Positions 1 through 5,527 of a stretch of 8,322 bases of DNA are shown piece by piece. The stretch comes from Candidatus Heimdallarchaeota archaeon AB_125 (GTDB lineage Archaea > Asgardarchaeota > Heimdallarchaeia > Heimdallarchaeales > Heimdallarchaeaceae), in the NCBI GenBank assembly GCA_001940755.1, contig MEHH01000109.1, positions 1 to 8,322 of the forward strand, written 5' to 3'. Below the pieces are notes generated by a model. That model saw nothing but the letters and a program-made list of their open reading frames with translations. It was not told where the DNA came from and searched no databases. The first letter of the stretch is position 1. Each line of letters begins with the position of its first letter. The translations under genes and the position numbers were made by a program.

Positions 1-570
1 ACTATAAACTCCATCAACAACAACAATCACACGTTTGTAACTCTCACTATTTTCCTCAAGAACTCGTGCTAAATCACTCATATCATTGTGATTGAATCTT
101 TTCCAATCTGCTTTAGAAAGAATACATCCATCGTAAATACTTTGATGATCATATTTGTCAATAACAATTAAATCATCTTTTCCAAATAAAGTGGAAATTA
201 TTGTCATATTAGTTACATAACCACTGCTTAGAACCATAGCATCCTCAGTTCTTTTGAATTTAGCTATCTTTCTCTCGAGTGTATGATGAAGATCAGTAGT
301 TCCTGTTAATAATCTAACACCACCAGCTCCCACACCATATTTCTCTAGAGCTTCATGTGCAACCTTTATAATTTCAGGATGTGTAATTAATCCTAAGTAA
401 CTGTATGATCCTAACATAAGAAGTTCTTGACCATCCACTAAAACACTACTAGATGCAGCATTTTGGATAGGTAGCATATATGAATTTAAACCAAGTTTAC
501 TGAGGTATTTAAACATTTTAAAAAATTCTTTAATTTTCTTATTATTTGTAATTCCTGTAATTTTCTTCAC
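1..570 (-). CDS. PLP-dependent alpha-oxoamine synthase family protein (AONS/KBL/SPT-like), partial
   Basis: The gene runs off the left edge, leaving 190 N-terminal residues. Family enzymes condense an amino acid (glycine, alanine or serine) with an acyl-CoA, losing CO2 or running in reverse. Visible hallmarks are SYSYLGL at about residues 55-61, a G-G-V-R-L-L-T-G-T-T segment at 83-92 followed by LHHTLE, SGY at 116-118, and the PLP-stacking histidine in DHQSIYDG (H142). FNHND follows at 159-163, and VDGVYS sits at the very edge. The Schiff-base lysine lies outside the window. The chosen start is GTG at 570, directly after an in-frame TAG and about 13 bases from the predicted transcription start. 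ATG at 516 is the alternative, but it would drop a helix (KIKEFFKMF) that I recall from longer family members. Biotin, threonine catabolism and sphingolipid-type roles cannot be separated from this half. The family call is firm and the substrate is unknown. Confidence 0.88.
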   Translation of the reverse strand, partial: MKKITGITNNKKIKEFFKMFKYLSKLGLNSYMLPIQNAASSSVLVDGQELLMLGSYSYLGLITHPEIIKVAHEALEKYGVGAGGVRLLTGTTDLHHTLERKIAKFKRTEDAMVLSSGYVTNMTIISTLFGKDDLIVIDKYDHQSIYDGCILSKADWKRFNHNDMSDLARVLEENSESYKRVIVVVDGVYS

Positions 571-605
571 CTAGATTGGATTTATTAGGAACTGATAAAC
601 TTGAA

Positions 606-613
606 ATAAATAT
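606..613 (-). promoter_or_regulatory. Candidate box A (TATA) for the alpha-oxoamine synthase gene
   Basis: On the minus strand this reads ATATTTAT. It is centred about 40 bases upstream of the GTG at 570, so transcription would start near 583 and give a leader of roughly 13 bases. It overlaps the left arm of a 13-bp inverted repeat, which suggests repressor control. Assignment is by sequence and spacing only. Confidence 0.45.
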
Positions 614-663
614 GTTACTAATAAAACTTCACATGAAATTTATTATTTTCAGTAACATATTTA
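607..663. repeat. 13-bp perfect inverted repeat between divergent genes, candidate operator
   Basis: The left arm (607-619) reads TAAATATGTTACT and the right arm (651-663) is its exact reverse complement, with 31 bases between them. The arm centres are 44 bases apart, about four helical turns. The left arm covers the candidate box A of the leftward synthase gene. The core AATATGT recurs at 682-688 and 736-742, the latter overlapping the start codon of the rightward gene. The arrangement fits a DNA-binding site pair better than a terminator, because no gene ends here. Confidence 0.5.
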
Positions 664-699
664 ATAATGTTAGTTTTCCCTAATATGTTTTTTGTGGGG

Positions 700-707
700 T
701 TTAAATA
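700..707 (+). promoter_or_regulatory. Box A (TATA), perfect archaeal consensus, for the 739-1104 gene
   Basis: The sequence TTTAAATA matches the archaeal box A consensus TTTAWATA exactly. Transcription would start about 25-30 bases downstream, near 729. That leaves a leader of roughly 10 bases or fewer before the ATG at 739, so the mRNA is probably nearly leaderless, which agrees with the absence of a clear Shine-Dalgarno sequence. Confidence 0.6.
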
Positions 708-738
708 GGTTTGATAGACTGAGATAAATGAAAGTAAT

Positions 739-1104
739 ATGTCAAGCTTTTGGGGATATTCTAGAGAATCTAAGGATATTGCAAAGAAAACAATTGAAAA
801 ACATTTACAACATATTACCACTGAAGAAGGTCAGATTACGGTTGAAGAGCTAATTAAACTGCTTTGGAATGATTATCATCTCTTTGAGCATTATCTTAAG
901 ATCAACCTAAGGTTAGAGGAACTTGAAAATGAAGCTAAAATAATAATTGATTCTGACAAAAATCTGCGACCAACAAAAATGACTGTTTTTGAATCAGGAA
1001 AGATAAAAGAAATTGATGTTTGGGATTTTTATCAAAAGAAAGAGCAAGCTGAAACTAACAAGAGAATAATTGAGCGATACAAAAACATAAACTACCTAAC
1101 ATGA
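739..1104 (+). CDS. Hypothetical protein, 121 residues
   Basis: I do not recognise this protein. It is short, charged and probably soluble, with no signal peptide, membrane segment, metal-binding cluster or cysteine. The first 75 residues look helical (residues 11-29 and 35-73, rich in K, E, L and I). The C-terminal part contains a short beta-like stretch (TKMTVFESG, 79-87) followed by another charged helix (95-115). The ATG at 739 is preceded by an in-frame TAG at 715-717 and sits close behind a perfect box A, which supports both the start and the reality of the gene. It is divergent from the oxoamine synthase gene and lies just upstream of a tRNA gene, and neither neighbour suggests a role. 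Confidence 0.7.
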   Translation: MSSFWGYSRESKDIAKKTIEKHLQHITTEEGQITVEELIKLLWNDYHLFEHYLKINLRLEELENEAKIIIDSDKNLRPTKMTVFESGKIKEIDVWDFYQKKEQAETNKRIIERYKNINYLT

Positions 1105-1120
1105 ACCGATATTTAATCGA

Positions 1121-1130
1121 AAAATATAAA
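1121..1130 (+). promoter_or_regulatory. Candidate box A for tRNA-Arg
   Basis: AAAATATAAA lies about 50 bases before the mature tRNA 5' end, predicting transcription from about 1152 and a 5' leader of about 26 bases that RNase P would remove. A second AT-rich stretch at 1161-1171 is too close, since it would place the start inside the tRNA. A conspicuous purine tract, GAGGAGGGGG, follows at 1131-1140. Confidence 0.45.
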
Positions 1131-1177
1131 GAGGAGGGGGATTAGAAATCACAAGCGTAGATATGTATAATCAATTT

Positions 1178-1255
1178 GGGCCAGTAGTCTAGCATGGATA
1201 AGGCACCTGCTTGCGGAGTAGGATATCGCAAGTTCGAATCTTGCCTGGCCCGCCA
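1178..1255 (+). tRNA. tRNA-Arg, anticodon GCG, CCA encoded
   Basis: The cloverleaf is complete. The 7-bp acceptor stem (1178-1184 with 1245-1251) pairs perfectly. The D stem is GTCT/AGGC (1187-1190 with 1201-1204). The anticodon stem is 1206-1210 with 1218-1222 and has one G-T pair. The loop TTGCGGA places anticodon GCG at 1213-1215, reading CGC and, by wobble, CGU. The 5-bp T stem (1228-1232 with 1240-1244) closes the loop TTCGAAT. The variable loop is ATATC, the discriminator base is G1252 and CCA (1253-1255) is encoded. There is no intron. A in the D loop after GG and C at position 35 agree with arginine identity. The gene ends 7 bases from the stop codon of the convergent TPR gene. Confidence 0.97.
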
Positions 1256-1264
1256 TTTTCCTTT
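1256..1264 (+). terminator. T-rich terminator after tRNA-Arg
   Basis: TTTTCCTTT directly follows the encoded CCA. Short T-runs after a stable RNA gene are typical archaeal terminators. Its last two bases fall within the stop codon region of the convergent gene, so the two transcription units share or overlap their ends. Confidence 0.5.
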
Positions 1265-3185
1265 ATATCTCTCCTACATAACCGTCTCCAAACCAATTGA
1301 AAATAATTTCATCCATTTGTTGTTCAATGTTTTTATTTATCTCACCATGAAATTTACTTGGAAAGTTAACAAGGTTTAGGTTTCTGACTGATTCATGTAG
1401 AGATCTTCTTTGATGAAAAGTATCTTTTCTTGTTATAATGACCATACCTGTGTCTTTCTCACCAAATTCAGCTAATATTACAATATTTTCCCCATAATCT
1501 ATTTTCATGACTTTTCCGATTTCACCTTCAAAAACTTCACTTATAATATCTTTAGCTGCTCTAACCATCCCACCAAATAATAAAACATCATCAACTATTT
1601 TTTCTGACTTAATATATTTCTTCAAAGGAATTCCAGATCTATGGAGTATAATTAGTTGATTGGGGGAAATTTCTATTGGATCTTCTCCTAAAGTAACTTT
1701 ATATCTGATTAAATCCACTAACTCTTTGATTGTTTTTTGAGTCTCAAGAATGAGTTTTCTCTGTTCTGATCTATCTTTTGATTTTAAAATAACTCTAAAT
1801 TTCTGATTAATATCTTCAAGAATAATCTTTACTTCTTGTCTTTGGTGTGTTTCATTGGAAAACGTGTTAAAATCATCAAGCAATTTTGTACATTTATCAA
1901 GTTGAACTAGATTAGGATTTGATATGTAATTAAATAGATGAACTTGTAATAAATCAAGAATTATCTTAGCACTGAGATGATCCATTCTCTTCTCACCAGC
2001 AATGATTAACGCTTGATTCAAGTAGTTCAAGGCTTTTGCAATATTTAGTTTCTGAATTTCCTTTTTCCCTAAGAAATATGATATGTGTGGATTTGACGTA
2101 ATATCTTCTTCATTACGATCTTCAAGAAGAGATGTTAGCACTTTGTTGAAATCATCTATTTTTCCTTGTTCAATATATAATTCTGCTAATGAATAATCAA
2201 CAAGTTCATCTTTTGCTCCAATCTCATCAAGTATTTTCTTTGATATGGAGAATTCCTGAATTGAGGAGCTAAATTCTCTTTTTTGAGCGTAAATCTCTCC
2301 AATATTGGAGTGTACTAGTGCTACTGACCTTTTATCACCCCACCGTTCATAGGAAATTATTACTTCTAATAACCTCTTAAGGGCACTATCTAATTTTCCT
2401 TCCATCCTTTCTACGTCTGCTATGTTTGATATAGCTGAAATCTCACCTCTTTCCTCATTTAATTCGTTATAACTGCTTTTAGCTTGATCAAAATATTTGA
2501 CCGCTTCTACCCAATTTGCTCCATATTTTTCAAGTATTCCTAGTAGCATCTGAAATCGAGCTATATAGATTCGATCGCCATATTTTTTTGCTTGATGTAA
2601 AAGCTCTTTACACTTTTTCTTTGAAAGCTTAACATTCTGTTCTGTTCTCTCTAACCAAAGTTTACCATAAGCATAATTTAGCCAGATTTCTTGGAAGATT
2701 TCCTTCTTTTCACCTAAAAGGTGTGTTTCTAGATTCTCAAAAATGATGTTGTAAATTGCTAGAGATTCCTTTTTCTTACCTTGCCGATCTTTCAATCTAG
2801 CGATACCAAACAAACTGAAGAAGTGGATAAAAGAATTATCTGAAGATTTCAAATCAATCAATATTATTTCAGCAGATTTATAGTCTCCTTTTCGTATGTT
2901 AGCAATTCCTTGCCAAAGAAGTAGGTTGATATTATTCTTATGCTTGATGAGCTCTTGATTCAGAATATCAAATTGAGATAGATTGTAGAGTAGCTTTCCC
3001 AATAGAAAAAGCAAGATATCTGATGGACTGTCAGATTCATCTAGTATATTTCTAATCATACCTAACTGTTCATTCAAAGTATTATTCGAGAATCTCTGAG
3101 CATTTACTTCAAATACTTCTCTTTCATCCTTGGCTAGAAATTTTGTATAATGATGAATTTCAGGAAATATTTGTGTTTTAACCAT
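1263..3185 (-). CDS. TPR-repeat protein with C-terminal longin/roadblock-like domain
   Basis: This is a 640-residue soluble protein with no signal peptide or membrane segment. Residues 85-400 are tandem helical repeats of TPR type, for example W91 to D111, a unit around 122-150, and the best units at 245-282 (SNIADVERMEGKLDSALKRL) and 286-322 (HSNIGEIYAQKREFSSSIQ). A charged, probably coiled-coil segment covers about 450-495. Residues 506-632 form a separate alpha/beta domain: a beta strand (LIILHRSGIPL), helix (DDVLLFGGMVRAAKDIISEVF) and later strands (VMKIDY, IVILAEF, MVIITR). This order resembles the longin/roadblock-like platforms that are plentiful in Asgard archaea, some tied to small GTPases. 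The start ATG overlaps the last 8 bases of the upstream deacetylase gene (ATGGTTAA), indicating translational coupling. I infer a scaffold or signalling-adaptor role. The TPR call is secure; the C-terminal fold is recognised by pattern only. Confidence 0.85.
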   Translation of the reverse strand: MVKTQIFPEIHHYTKFLAKDEREVFEVNAQRFSNNTLNEQLGMIRNILDESDSPSDILLFLLGKLLYNLSQFDILNQELIKHKNNINLLLWQGIANIRKGDYKSAEIILIDLKSSDNSFIHFFSLFGIARLKDRQGKKKESLAIYNIIFENLETHLLGEKKEIFQEIWLNYAYGKLWLERTEQNVKLSKKKCKELLHQAKKYGDRIYIARFQMLLGILEKYGANWVEAVKYFDQAKSSYNELNEERGEISAISNIADVERMEGKLDSALKRLLEVIISYERWGDKRSVALVHSNIGEIYAQKREFSSSIQEFSISKKILDEIGAKDELVDYSLAELYIEQGKIDDFNKVLTSLLEDRNEEDITSNPHISYFLGKKEIQKLNIAKALNYLNQALIIAGEKRMDHLSAKIILDLLQVHLFNYISNPNLVQLDKCTKLLDDFNTFSNETHQRQEVKIILEDINQKFRVILKSKDRSEQRKLILETQKTIKELVDLIRYKVTLGEDPIEISPNQLIILHRSGIPLKKYIKSEKIVDDVLLFGGMVRAAKDIISEVFEGEIGKVMKIDYGENIVILAEFGEKDTGMVIITRKDTFHQRRSLHESVRNLNLVNFPSKFHGEINKNIEQQMDEIIFNWFGDGYVGEI

Positions 3186-3837
3186 TTTTAAGCTCCGAAT
3201 GCTTTTTCTTGTAGAATGGACTATTTTGTTTTATAGGAATTATATTAAATGCTTCTGCATATTCTGTTGAAGCTTGCGCTCCTCTCATTTGTGTTCTATT
3301 CTTGTGAAATTTTATATAGAAATCCTCTCCACCCTTAAACAATTGTGATTTATAGCATTTTATTGCCTGTTCTTTTTTCTTGTAATGTTCACTGATGTCC
3401 ACTAAAATATGTGGATTGGGGATTAAAATGGTAGTTTCAGCAACATATACTTTGGAAACAAGATGAGGATTTTCATACTGTGTTTCATGAGCTGCCCATT
3501 CAATACCTTCCAATACTATATTGTATGTGGATCTGTGATCAATGTGGTAATCGTTCTCTAAATGAGTTACTACAACATCAGGTCTGAAATCAAGTAAATA
3601 GGAAATGAAATCTTTTGTAATCTCTAATTCTTTGCTTTTTACATCTGGATAATCAAAAATTACTGGTTTTTGAACTCCTAAAACTTTTGCTGCGTTAAGA
3701 TATTCTTTCTTTCTAACTGAATCTGAAGAAAAGCATAATGTACTTATTTCATTTCCTAAAGCAACATATTTAGCTATAGATCCACCAGAACTTAAAGCTT
3801 CATCATCTGGATGAGCGAATACAAAGGCTAATTTCAC
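3178..3837 (-). CDS. LmbE/PIG-L family zinc-dependent N-acetylglucosaminyl deacetylase
   Basis: This 219-residue cytosolic protein has the normal length for the family, whose members remove the acetyl group from GlcNAc attached to inositol, malate, lipids or sugars (PIG-L, MshB, BshB, archaeal chitobiose deacetylase). The N-terminal motif AHPDDE (8-13) supplies zinc ligands H9 and D12, with D11 as the likely general base. HIDH at 98-101 supplies the third ligand, H101. A C-terminal tail with FHKNRTQ (about 177-183) is also family-like. The start is GTG at 3837, which puts the first strand (KLAFVFAHP) directly at the N-terminus as expected. Box A at 3858-3866 is centred 25 bases upstream, so the mRNA is probably leaderless. 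The gene overlaps the downstream TPR/longin-like gene by 8 bases. The substrate cannot be read from the sequence. Confidence 0.92.
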   Translation of the reverse strand: MKLAFVFAHPDDEALSSGGSIAKYVALGNEISTLCFSSDSVRKKEYLNAAKVLGVQKPVIFDYPDVKSKELEITKDFISYLLDFRPDVVVTHLENDYHIDHRSTYNIVLEGIEWAAHETQYENPHLVSKVYVAETTILIPNPHILVDISEHYKKKEQAIKCYKSQLFKGGEDFYIKFHKNRTQMRGAQASTEYAEAFNIIPIKQNSPFYKKKHSELKNG

Positions 3838-3857
3838 AATTATGATAATGAGACAGA

Positions 3858-3866
3858 ATATAAAAA
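3858..3866 (-). promoter_or_regulatory. Box A for the deacetylase-TPR operon
   Basis: The minus strand reads TTTTTATAT, centred about 25 bases before the GTG at 3837, so transcription should begin at or within a few bases of the start codon. It lies in the 49-base gap after the flavoprotein gene, giving the deacetylase-TPR pair its own promoter even if readthrough also occurs. Confidence 0.55.
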
Positions 3867-3886
3867 GAATTCCAAGAATACGAGTC

Positions 3887-4906
3887 TTAGATTTGTTTTT
3901 CTAGATATTCTATAGCTTCAATCCCTGTTTTATACCCATCTCCAATTAGAACAGATGTATAATCTAGCTCACCAGTGATGGTTCCTGCGGCAAACAAACC
4001 TTTTACATTGGTTGAGTTGTTCAGTTGAGTTTCAATGAATCCTTCTTCTGTTGTTCTAATATTAAGATCACTAAAGATGGATAAGTTAGGTTTATCTTTT
4101 AATTCTATAAAGACACCATTTACTGAAAGTTCTTTTATTTCATCTTCTTCTTGATATCTTAATCCTTCTACCATTTGATTACCAATTATTTCGACAGATT
4201 CAAGATCAACGTTGTTCTTAAGTGTGATATTCAATGATTTGTTCAATTTCTTAAGGAATCTTTTGTCACATCCTATGTTGCTTTCTGGGCATAGAAGTGT
4301 AACTTTTCTACAATATTTTCGTAGAAAGAGAGCACCCCTCGCAACGAAATTCCCCTTACCTATAATAACGACTTTCTTTCCACGAAAGAGAGCACCATCA
4401 CATACTGCGCAGTGAGAAACACCTTTGTGAACTAACTCATCTTCCCCCTTAATTGTATGATGAAGCTCAGGAAGACCTGTTGAGATTATTATCGATTTAG
4501 CTTCAATTGATTTCTCTTCAGTAGCAATAATAAAACCTTTATTAGTCTTGGATACCGATTTAACCATTTCATTTGTAATATCCAATGCTGAAAACTCGTG
4601 TTCAGCTTCAAGCATACTTCCCTCTTTAGAGATTCCATCTGCATCATCAGAAGTAGTCTTCTTTTGAACAAATTCTGCGTTAAAATTCTGTACTTGATCA
4701 ATTATTTGTTGGATGAAATCTACACCAACAATTTTGCTTATACCAGGTAATGTCTCTAATTCTCCCTTCTTGGCTGTATTTGAATCATATGGAATTCCAA
4801 AAAGCTTGATTGTTATGTCAGGATTTTTACTATATGCAGCAATAGCAGCGGACAAACCAGTTGAACCTGCACCGATAATAGCTAAATCACAGTTCTCTTT
4901 ATCCAT
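3887..4906 (-). CDS. Thioredoxin reductase-like FAD oxidoreductase with CxxC, atypical NADPH and FAD sites
   Basis: From ATG at 4906 the protein has 339 residues, against roughly 310-320 for typical thioredoxin reductases. GAGSTG (12-17) is the FAD dinucleotide motif, STG (142-144) the usual link, and CAVCDGALF (166-174) the redox-active disulfide. In the second nucleotide domain, GKGNFVARGA (183-192) stands where family members have GxGxSAxEEA, and the HRR NADPH 2'-phosphate motif is absent, CPESN being found there. The FAD-contacting AAGD near the C-terminus is AAGT (306-309). An acidic, serine-rich insertion lies at about 83-110. NADPH dependence is therefore doubtful; a ferredoxin, F420H2 or other donor is possible. 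The frame extends upstream to ATG 4981, but that adds an unrelated 25-residue tail and starts next to a terminator. Box A near 4930 fits leaderless initiation at 4906. Confidence 0.88.
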   Translation of the reverse strand: MDKENCDLAIIGAGSTGLSAAIAAYSKNPDITIKLFGIPYDSNTAKKGELETLPGISKIVGVDFIQQIIDQVQNFNAEFVQKKTTSDDADGISKEGSMLEAEHEFSALDITNEMVKSVSKTNKGFIIATEEKSIEAKSIIISTGLPELHHTIKGEDELVHKGVSHCAVCDGALFRGKKVVIIGKGNFVARGALFLRKYCRKVTLLCPESNIGCDKRFLKKLNKSLNITLKNNVDLESVEIIGNQMVEGLRYQEEDEIKELSVNGVFIELKDKPNLSIFSDLNIRTTEEGFIETQLNNSTNVKGLFAAGTITGELDYTSVLIGDGYKTGIEAIEYLEKQI

Positions 4907-4924
4907 ATCATTACTGCTTCTTTG

Positions 4925-4936
4925 AAATAAAAAAAC
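4925..4936 (-). promoter_or_regulatory. Candidate box A for the flavoprotein gene
   Basis: The minus strand reads GTTTTTTTATTT, centred about 24 bases before ATG 4906. If used, transcription starts at the ATG itself, which supports 4906 over 4981 as the start codon. The element is T-rich and not a strong consensus. Confidence 0.4.
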
Positions 4937-4990
4937 TTTGTTGATAAGGAAATGCCAAATCCATAATTGTGAGACATTCAATTTTGATAA

Positions 4991-5030
4991 TGAAAAAATG
5001 AAAAATAAAAGATGAAAAAGGAAAAAAGGG
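4991..5030 (-). terminator. Multi-T-tract terminator after the winged-helix gene
   Basis: Immediately after the TAA of the regulator gene the minus strand carries five T-runs of 4-6 bases each, interrupted by short CC, CATC, A and CA segments. Such serial oligo-T stretches without a hairpin are the standard archaeal termination signal. It separates the regulator from the flavoprotein gene downstream, so the two are probably not one simple operon. Confidence 0.6.
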
Positions 5031-5031
5031 C

Positions 5032-5247
5032 TTAGTTGTCCACTATAAAGTAGAATACTGACCTCATATCGTTTAAATTACTTCTTTTAATTATTAACCC
5101 TAACTCAATCAATCTTCTTAGGGCATATCTTGCAGTTCTTGCAGGGATTGCCGAAGCTTTAATTAATTGTTTTTGAGTTAGTGGACCCTTTTTTTCCAAA
5201 ATAGAAAGAAGTTTTTTGCCCGAAACTGGTATTTCTTCATCTGCCAT
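5032..5247 (-). CDS. Small winged helix-turn-helix transcriptional regulator
   Basis: This 71-residue protein is a single winged-helix domain with no effector domain. Helix 1 is about 9-19 (SGKKLLSILEK), helix 2 is 24-31 (TQKQLIKA), and the recognition helix is 35-49 (PARTARYALRRLIEL). The wing follows at 51-69 (two strands, LIIKRS and RSVFYFIV). The pattern is of the MarR/ArsR-like type common in archaeal small regulators. It contains no cysteine, so it cannot be a thiol switch by itself. The ATG at 5247 is preceded by AAGGGGATAAC, a partial Shine-Dalgarno sequence, and by box A at 5291-5299. A copy of TTATCCG lies between box A and the predicted start, so autorepression is likely. The target set is unknown; the divergent 5564 gene is the nearest candidate. 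Confidence 0.85.
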   Translation of the reverse strand: MADEEIPVSGKKLLSILEKKGPLTQKQLIKASAIPARTARYALRRLIELGLIIKRSNLNDMRSVFYFIVDN

Positions 5248-5277
5248 ATTTGTTATCCCCTTGCTATGTATGTAATA

Positions 5278-5284
5278 CGGATAA
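5278..5284 (-). promoter_or_regulatory. TTATCCG site 1, candidate operator of the regulator gene
   Basis: The minus strand reads TTATCCG followed by TATT. It lies downstream of box A (5291-5299) and just upstream of the predicted transcription start near 5270, a position where a bound protein would block RNA polymerase. A one-mismatch variant (minus-strand GGGATAA, plus TTATCCC at 5253-5259) sits by the start codon. Confidence 0.45.
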
Positions 5285-5290
5285 GCTACT

Positions 5291-5299
5291 CTTATAAAA
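5291..5299 (-). promoter_or_regulatory. Box A for the winged-helix regulator gene
   Basis: The minus strand reads TTTTATAAG. Transcription would begin near 5270, giving a leader of about 23 bases that includes the AAGGGG ribosome-binding element before ATG 5247. Confidence 0.5.
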
Positions 5300-5312
5300 G
5301 CAATCTCAGTAT

Positions 5313-5357
5313 TTTATCCGCGATTGCTAGAGAGTTTCTAGAGGATTTATCCGCGAT
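5313..5357 (+). repeat. Direct repeat TTTATCCGCGAT, two copies 33 bases apart (sites 2 and 3)
   Basis: Identical 12-base copies occupy 5313-5324 and 5346-5357. The 33-base period is close to three helical turns, so two proteins would bind the same DNA face. Both contain the TTATCCG core shared with sites 1 and 4. CpG-containing repeats stand out in this AT-rich sequence. Confidence 0.65.
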
Positions 5358-5418
5358 ACACTGTATTATATTTTACTTTTATTCTAACGTAATATCGCAC
5401 TAATACACTACTAATTAT

Positions 5419-5475
5419 TTTATGCTGAAAAAATAAGTGCTAAATTGCTATATAAACTCACAAAATTTATGCTGA
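5419..5475 (+). repeat. Direct repeat TTTATGCTGA, two copies 47 bases apart
   Basis: Exact 10-base copies are at 5419-5428 and 5466-5475, between the TTATCCG cluster and the promoter of the 5564 gene. They are unrelated to TTATCCG in sequence and could be sites for a second factor or chance in AT-rich DNA. Confidence 0.35.
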
Positions 5476-5500
5476 CATAGATTATTATTAGCTCTGATTT

Positions 5501-5508
5501 CGGATAAA
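5501..5508 (-). promoter_or_regulatory. TTATCCG site 4, upstream of the 5564 gene promoter
   Basis: The plus strand reads CGGATAAA, the inverse of TTTATCCG. It ends 11 bases before box A of the 5564 gene, next to where TFB contacts DNA. A protein bound here could activate, or compete with, TFB/TBP recruitment. Confidence 0.4.
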
Positions 5509-5519
5509 TCATAATAAAG

Positions 5520-5527
5520 CTTATAAT
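5520..5527 (+). promoter_or_regulatory. Box A for the 5564 gene
   Basis: CTTATAAT lies about 40 bases before the GTG start, predicting transcription from about 5550 and a leader of about 14 bases that contains the Shine-Dalgarno sequence GAGGT (5555-5559). Confidence 0.5.

Noticed and set aside
618..821. Minus-strand open frame of 67 codons
   Set aside because: It overlaps the better supported 739-1104 gene and the divergent promoter region, and its composition is hydrophobic and chance-like.
1194..1379. Plus-strand open frame of 61 codons
   Set aside because: It starts inside the tRNA D loop, overlaps the TPR gene antisense and has no promoter or ribosome-binding site of its own.
4212..4925. 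Open frames on either strand within the flavoprotein gene
   Set aside because: They are shadows of the flavoprotein frame, which carries clear family motifs throughout.
4907..4981. 25-residue N-terminal extension of the flavoprotein
   Set aside because: It precedes the FAD-binding strand with no family counterpart, begins next to a terminator, and contains the candidate promoter for the shorter start.
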